From contig JBKPDQ010000123.1 of assembly GCA_046728015.1 (NCBI GenBank), positions 1 through 8,150 of the forward strand: a stretch of 8,150 nt of DNA, read 5' to 3'. Both the position numbers and the translations under genes were made by a program. Numbering within the stretch: the stretch's first letter is position 1; every line of letters begins with the position of its first letter. The stretch comes from DATAFO01 sp046728015. Lineage in GTDB: Bacteria > Actinomycetota > Thermoleophilia > Solirubrobacterales > 70-9. Below are positions 6,516 to 8,150 of the stretch, piece by piece. Under the pieces are notes generated by a model. It searched no databases. It was given only the letters and a program-made list of their open reading frames with translations, and was not told the DNA's origin.

Positions 6516-6842
6516 CTAGACGACGGCGGGAGGGGCGCGGGGTGCGCTCGGGGCGATGGACGCAGGCGGTGCCTCGGCCCAGACAGTCGGCCAGAGCGTG
6601 TCGCACACAGGGAGAGGTTCCGGCGCGGGCATTGCGGCCGGCACCAAAGTGCGGGGGGTGCAGGTTCCTAGCCGGGCGAGGGGACACTCCTCGTTGTACA
6701 GCCCGGGTTCGTCGTGGCCGTGGACCACCGGCAGATCGCCCACGACGAGCAGGAGCAAGAGACCGACCAGCATACCGAGTCGCCAGTCCCGGGCCCAGGG
6801 CACCAGTCTCTTGCAATACACCTGCAATCGTGAGAGCGGCAT
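6516..6842 (-). CDS. Small secreted or membrane-anchored protein of unknown function
   Basis: I do not recognise this 108-residue protein. A basic N-terminus (RLQVYCKRLVPWARDWR) precedes one strongly hydrophobic segment at 23-37 (MLVGLLLLLVVGDLP region), which may be a signal peptide or an anchor. Directly after it comes HGHDEPGLYNEECPLARLGTC (about 42-62), with two His, acidic residues and two Cys that could bind metal on the periplasmic side. The C-terminal half is rich in Pro and Ala, with one more Cys in PVCDTLWP. Its ATG overlaps the TGA of the repressor gene by one base (TGATG), the same arrangement as two transporter junctions, which supports it as a real and translationally coupled gene. 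An in-frame GTG at 6854 lies inside the repressor gene. Its place between a metal repressor and a porin suggests an envelope role in metal handling, but this is inference. Confidence 0.7.
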   Translation of the reverse strand: MPLSRLQVYCKRLVPWARDWRLGMLVGLLLLLVVGDLPVVHGHDEPGLYNEECPLARLGTCTPRTLVPAAMPAPEPLPVCDTLWPTVWAEAPPASIAPSAPRAPPAVV

Positions 6843-7315
6843 CACGTTGCGCACTGCCGGCAGAGTCCGAAGAGACGCACCTCGTGCTCCGTGACCTCGA
6901 ACCGTCGCGTCCGGCGGACGTAGCGGGCCAGTTGCGTGAGCGCGGCATCAGCCAGGAGGCACCCGTCGAGGTCCTCGATGGCGCCGCAGCCCTGGCAGAT
7001 CAGGTGGTGATGGTGACCCGTGAACTCCTCGGCCAACTCGAACCGCTGACTGCCGCGGAGGGCCGCTCCGAGCCGTAGGGACGCCGTCGGCCGGACGAGC
7101 CGGAGCCGCACGAGCATGTGCACCGTCCGGTACACCGACACGATGTGAGCCCGGCGTCCCCCCAGGCGCGCGTGGATCTCCGGCACCGTCAGTGGCACTC
7201 GGCTGCCAACGAGGACGTCGAGGACGGCTCGTCGCGGTCCCGTCAACCGCAGCCCTCGACGCGCGAGGAGGTGCGGCAGCGTATCTCGAACGGCAGCGGA
7301 GGTTCCGGCACCCAT
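6842..7315 (-). CDS. Fur-family metal-dependent transcriptional regulator (probably Zur-like)
   Basis: The 157-residue cytoplasmic repressor has a winged-helix DNA-binding domain at about 10-88. It includes the family opening RGLRLTGPRRAVLDVL (20-35) and the recognition region VSVYRTVHMLVRLRLV (59-74). The dimerisation and metal-sensing half holds HHHHLICQGCG (101-111) and a final LCRQC (151-155), giving the two CxxC pairs (107/110 and 152/155) that usually hold structural zinc. H101-H104 and the acidic stretch EDLDGC (114-119) fit the sensory site. The neighbouring zinc-type transporter favours a Zur role, though Mur or Fur cannot be ruled out from sequence. ATG 7315 is preferred over the TTG at 7321. 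No strong ribosome-binding site is present, and the predicted promoter implies a leader of about 10 bases. As first gene of the cluster it would be expected to repress itself together with the transporter. Confidence 0.93.
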   Translation of the reverse strand: MGAGTSAAVRDTLPHLLARRGLRLTGPRRAVLDVLVGSRVPLTVPEIHARLGGRRAHIVSVYRTVHMLVRLRLVRPTASLRLGAALRGSQRFELAEEFTGHHHHLICQGCGAIEDLDGCLLADAALTQLARYVRRTRRFEVTEHEVRLFGLCRQCAT

Positions 7316-7330
7316 ACGCAACTCACTTGC

Positions 7331-7360
7331 ATCTTAGGCCGAAGCCTGGGGTTTGGTCAA
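7331..7360 (-). promoter_or_regulatory. Predicted sigma70-type promoter of the repressor gene
   Basis: On the minus strand TTGACC (7360-7355) and TAAGAT (7336-7331) are separated by 18 bases. They match 5 of 6 and 4 of 6 consensus positions. Transcription would start near 7325, leaving only about 10 untranslated bases before ATG 7315. The motif was picked out by eye in one region, so chance is possible. Confidence 0.5.
7336..7347. promoter_or_regulatory. Short dyad inside the promoter spacer
   Basis: AGGC-CGAA-GCCT is a 4-base inverted repeat between the predicted -35 and -10 elements. A repressor bound here would block RNA polymerase, but the arms are short and the site does not resemble the A/T-rich boxes of well-known Fur or Zur proteins. 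Confidence 0.25.
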
Positions 7361-7362
7361 GG

Positions 7363-7377
7363 CACGGTGAAACCGTG
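7363..7377. promoter_or_regulatory. Perfect 15-base dyad, candidate operator
   Basis: CACGGT-GAA-ACCGTG is a perfect inverted repeat with 6-base arms and an odd 3-base centre. A G-T and then a G-C pair extend it outward to 7361-7379. It lies 2 bases beyond the -35 element of the predicted repressor promoter. The size and symmetry fit a dimeric regulator. Whether it is the cluster's own Fur-family protein or another factor that binds is unknown. Confidence 0.45.
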
Positions 7378-7796
7378 TCGCGTGCGGCGGCGTGCCGAAG
7401 TGCGGGCCACAAACGGCGACGTCAAGGATTCGCGCGCTGGCGAAAATCTTGAAGGTCGCGGTGGCGGCATGTCAGTGGTCGCATTGACGCCCGCTGGGGT
7501 TCGGGGTCTTTGGCGACAGAGTAGCAACCATGGAGAGCCTCGGAGCCCTCCAAGTCGCCGCGGTCGTGACGCCACCGTCACGGCTTAGGTGCTGTCGTGC
7601 GCGGCCAGCTTGCTTGGAACGCCCGCTCCGCGTCGACCATCGCGCGCTACCCAGTCCTGGCAACGAGGTGATCCTGACGACCATGGGCCTAACCTTGAGG
7701 AAAGGCGCTGGTTTGCCCGCACGGGCTTTCGTCTCGTTGAACTTCAGCCGGCGCCCGAGACCGCGACAGCAGGGGGGGGCGGGCGAACCATTGATG
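7378..7796. other. Intergenic stretch without a convincing gene
   Basis: Every reading frame here is short, lacks a good ribosome-binding site or has an unnatural composition. It holds a TTCGC-N6-GCGAA repeat (7429-7444), a longer inverted repeat at 7562-7585, a GCCCG-CA-CGGGC palindrome in the 7710s and a run of eight G at about 7772-7779. No tRNA-like or other RNA gene pattern was recognised. It separates two divergent transcription units and may be partly decayed sequence. Confidence 0.5.
7562..7585. repeat. Inverted repeat, possible hairpin
   Basis: GGTCGTGACG and CGTCACGGCT flank a CCAC loop. The inner 7 bases pair perfectly and the next three pair with two G-T wobbles. No T-run follows on either strand, so a Rho-independent terminator is unlikely; a transcript hairpin or a protein-binding dyad is possible. 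Confidence 0.4.
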
Positions 7797-7802
7797 TATG
7801 AT
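7797..7802 (+). promoter_or_regulatory. Possible -10 element for the plus-strand gene
   Basis: TATGAT matches five of six consensus -10 positions and lies 26 bases before ATG 7829. The expected -35 position is filled by the poly-G run, so an activator or other sigma factor would be needed. Weak. Confidence 0.2.
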
Positions 7803-7828
7803 GAGCCACGGACGTCGGAGCCGCCGCT

Positions 7829-8150
7829 ATGCCGCTGACGCGACCTTCGCTCAAGGAGCCGGCAGCCGGGCACCGTGCCTCGGCGCATCGCTCGACCGCC
7901 CTCCGAATTCGCCTTCGCGCCCCCGTCTCGTGGGTGTCTCTTGCTCTGACCCTCGGCGTGCTGATCTCACCGACCCGCTCCCAGTCGAGTGATGTCCTCG
8001 CTGGGGACCAGCCCGTTACCGACCGCGGAGACCGCCAATTGATGACCCACGATCCCATTCTCGGGATCGGTCCGGACGAGACCAGCCCCAGCGCCTTTGG
8101 GTCGCCACGCGTCCGACCCTGGCGGGCATGGCCTGGGATCTCCGGGGAGA
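7829..8150 (+). CDS. Putative secreted protein, N-terminal part only
   Basis: An open frame runs 107 codons from ATG 7829 to the right edge without a stop; an in-frame stop at 7802-7804 makes this ATG the first possible one. GGAG lies 8 bases upstream. A long Arg/Ser-rich N-terminus is followed by a hydrophobic stretch, WVSLALTLGVLIS (35-47), and then TRSQSSD, which looks like a signal peptide with a cleavage region near 50. The visible mature part (51-107) is polar and rich in Asp, Gly and Pro, with HDPILGIGPDETSPSAFG at 74-91. I do not recognise a family. It points away from the metal cluster and forms a divergent unit. The n-region of about 33 residues is long for a signal peptide, so the true start may be elsewhere or the frame may not be coding. 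Confidence 0.45.
   Translation, partial: MPLTRPSLKEPAAGHRASAHRSTALRIRLRAPVSWVSLALTLGVLISPTRSQSSDVLAGDQPVTDRGDRQLMTHDPILGIGPDETSPSAFGSPRVRPWRAWPGISGE

Noticed and set aside
5277..6671. 464-codon open frame on the plus strand
   Set aside because: It is the antisense of the porin gene, with repetitive Arg/Gly/Leu composition and no recognisable motif; the minus-strand porin has a signal peptide, barrel pattern and ribosome-binding site.
7469..7588. 39-codon plus-strand frame starting MSVVALTPAG
   Set aside because: No clear ribosome-binding site, no motif and an ending rich in Arg/Ser/Pro; not supportable as a gene.
7710..7725. GCCCG-CA-CGGGC palindrome as a terminator
   Set aside because: The stable stem is only about four bases once a loop is allowed, and the following TTTCGTCT is a poor T-run.
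7472..7888. 138-codon minus-strand frame in the gene-poor stretch
   Set aside because: Composition is unlike a folded protein and no family pattern is seen; it also overlaps the start of the better plus-strand candidate.

Overview
The window is a G+C-rich bacterial chromosome segment, roughly two thirds G+C by eye. Almost all of it is one tightly packed minus-strand gene cluster for uptake of a divalent metal, most likely zinc and possibly manganese. An outer-membrane beta-barrel protein with a cleavable signal peptide shows a Gram-negative envelope. The codon use and protein style would suit a deltaproteobacterium or a Rokubacteria/Methylomirabilota-like lineage, but that placement is inference. 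No RNA gene, insertion sequence, CRISPR array or phage gene was seen.

Reading in the direction of transcription (right to left), the cluster holds: a Fur/Zur-type repressor (7315-6842); a small secreted or membrane-anchored protein of unknown function (6842-6516); an outer-membrane porin-like barrel (6407-4974); a ZnuA-like binding protein, SBP1 (4958-4041); an ABC-3 family permease, permease 1 (4018-3134); a second and unlike binding protein, SBP2 (3134-2229); the only ATPase (2211-1315); and a second permease (1315-389). After a 45-base gap comes the start of an ATP-grasp enzyme (343 to beyond the left edge). Three junctions have one-base TGATG stop/start overlaps and the other gaps are short, so the cluster is probably one transcript or two.

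Together the genes describe a full path for a metal ion. The barrel would carry it across the outer membrane, the two binding proteins would capture it in the periplasm, and two inner-membrane permeases would import it using one shared ATPase. The Fur-family protein is the likely metal sensor that shuts the cluster down. The unusual points are two binding-protein/permease sets with one ATPase, a missing acidic ligand in SBP1, a His-rich tail and a Cys cluster on the ATPase, and a small unknown protein between repressor and porin.

To the right of the repressor gene lies about 510 bases without a convincing gene. This stretch holds a plausible sigma70-type promoter for the repressor, a perfect 15-base dyad next to its -35 element, and further inverted repeats. 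At the right edge a plus-strand reading frame with a signal-like N-terminus begins at 7829 and runs out of the window.
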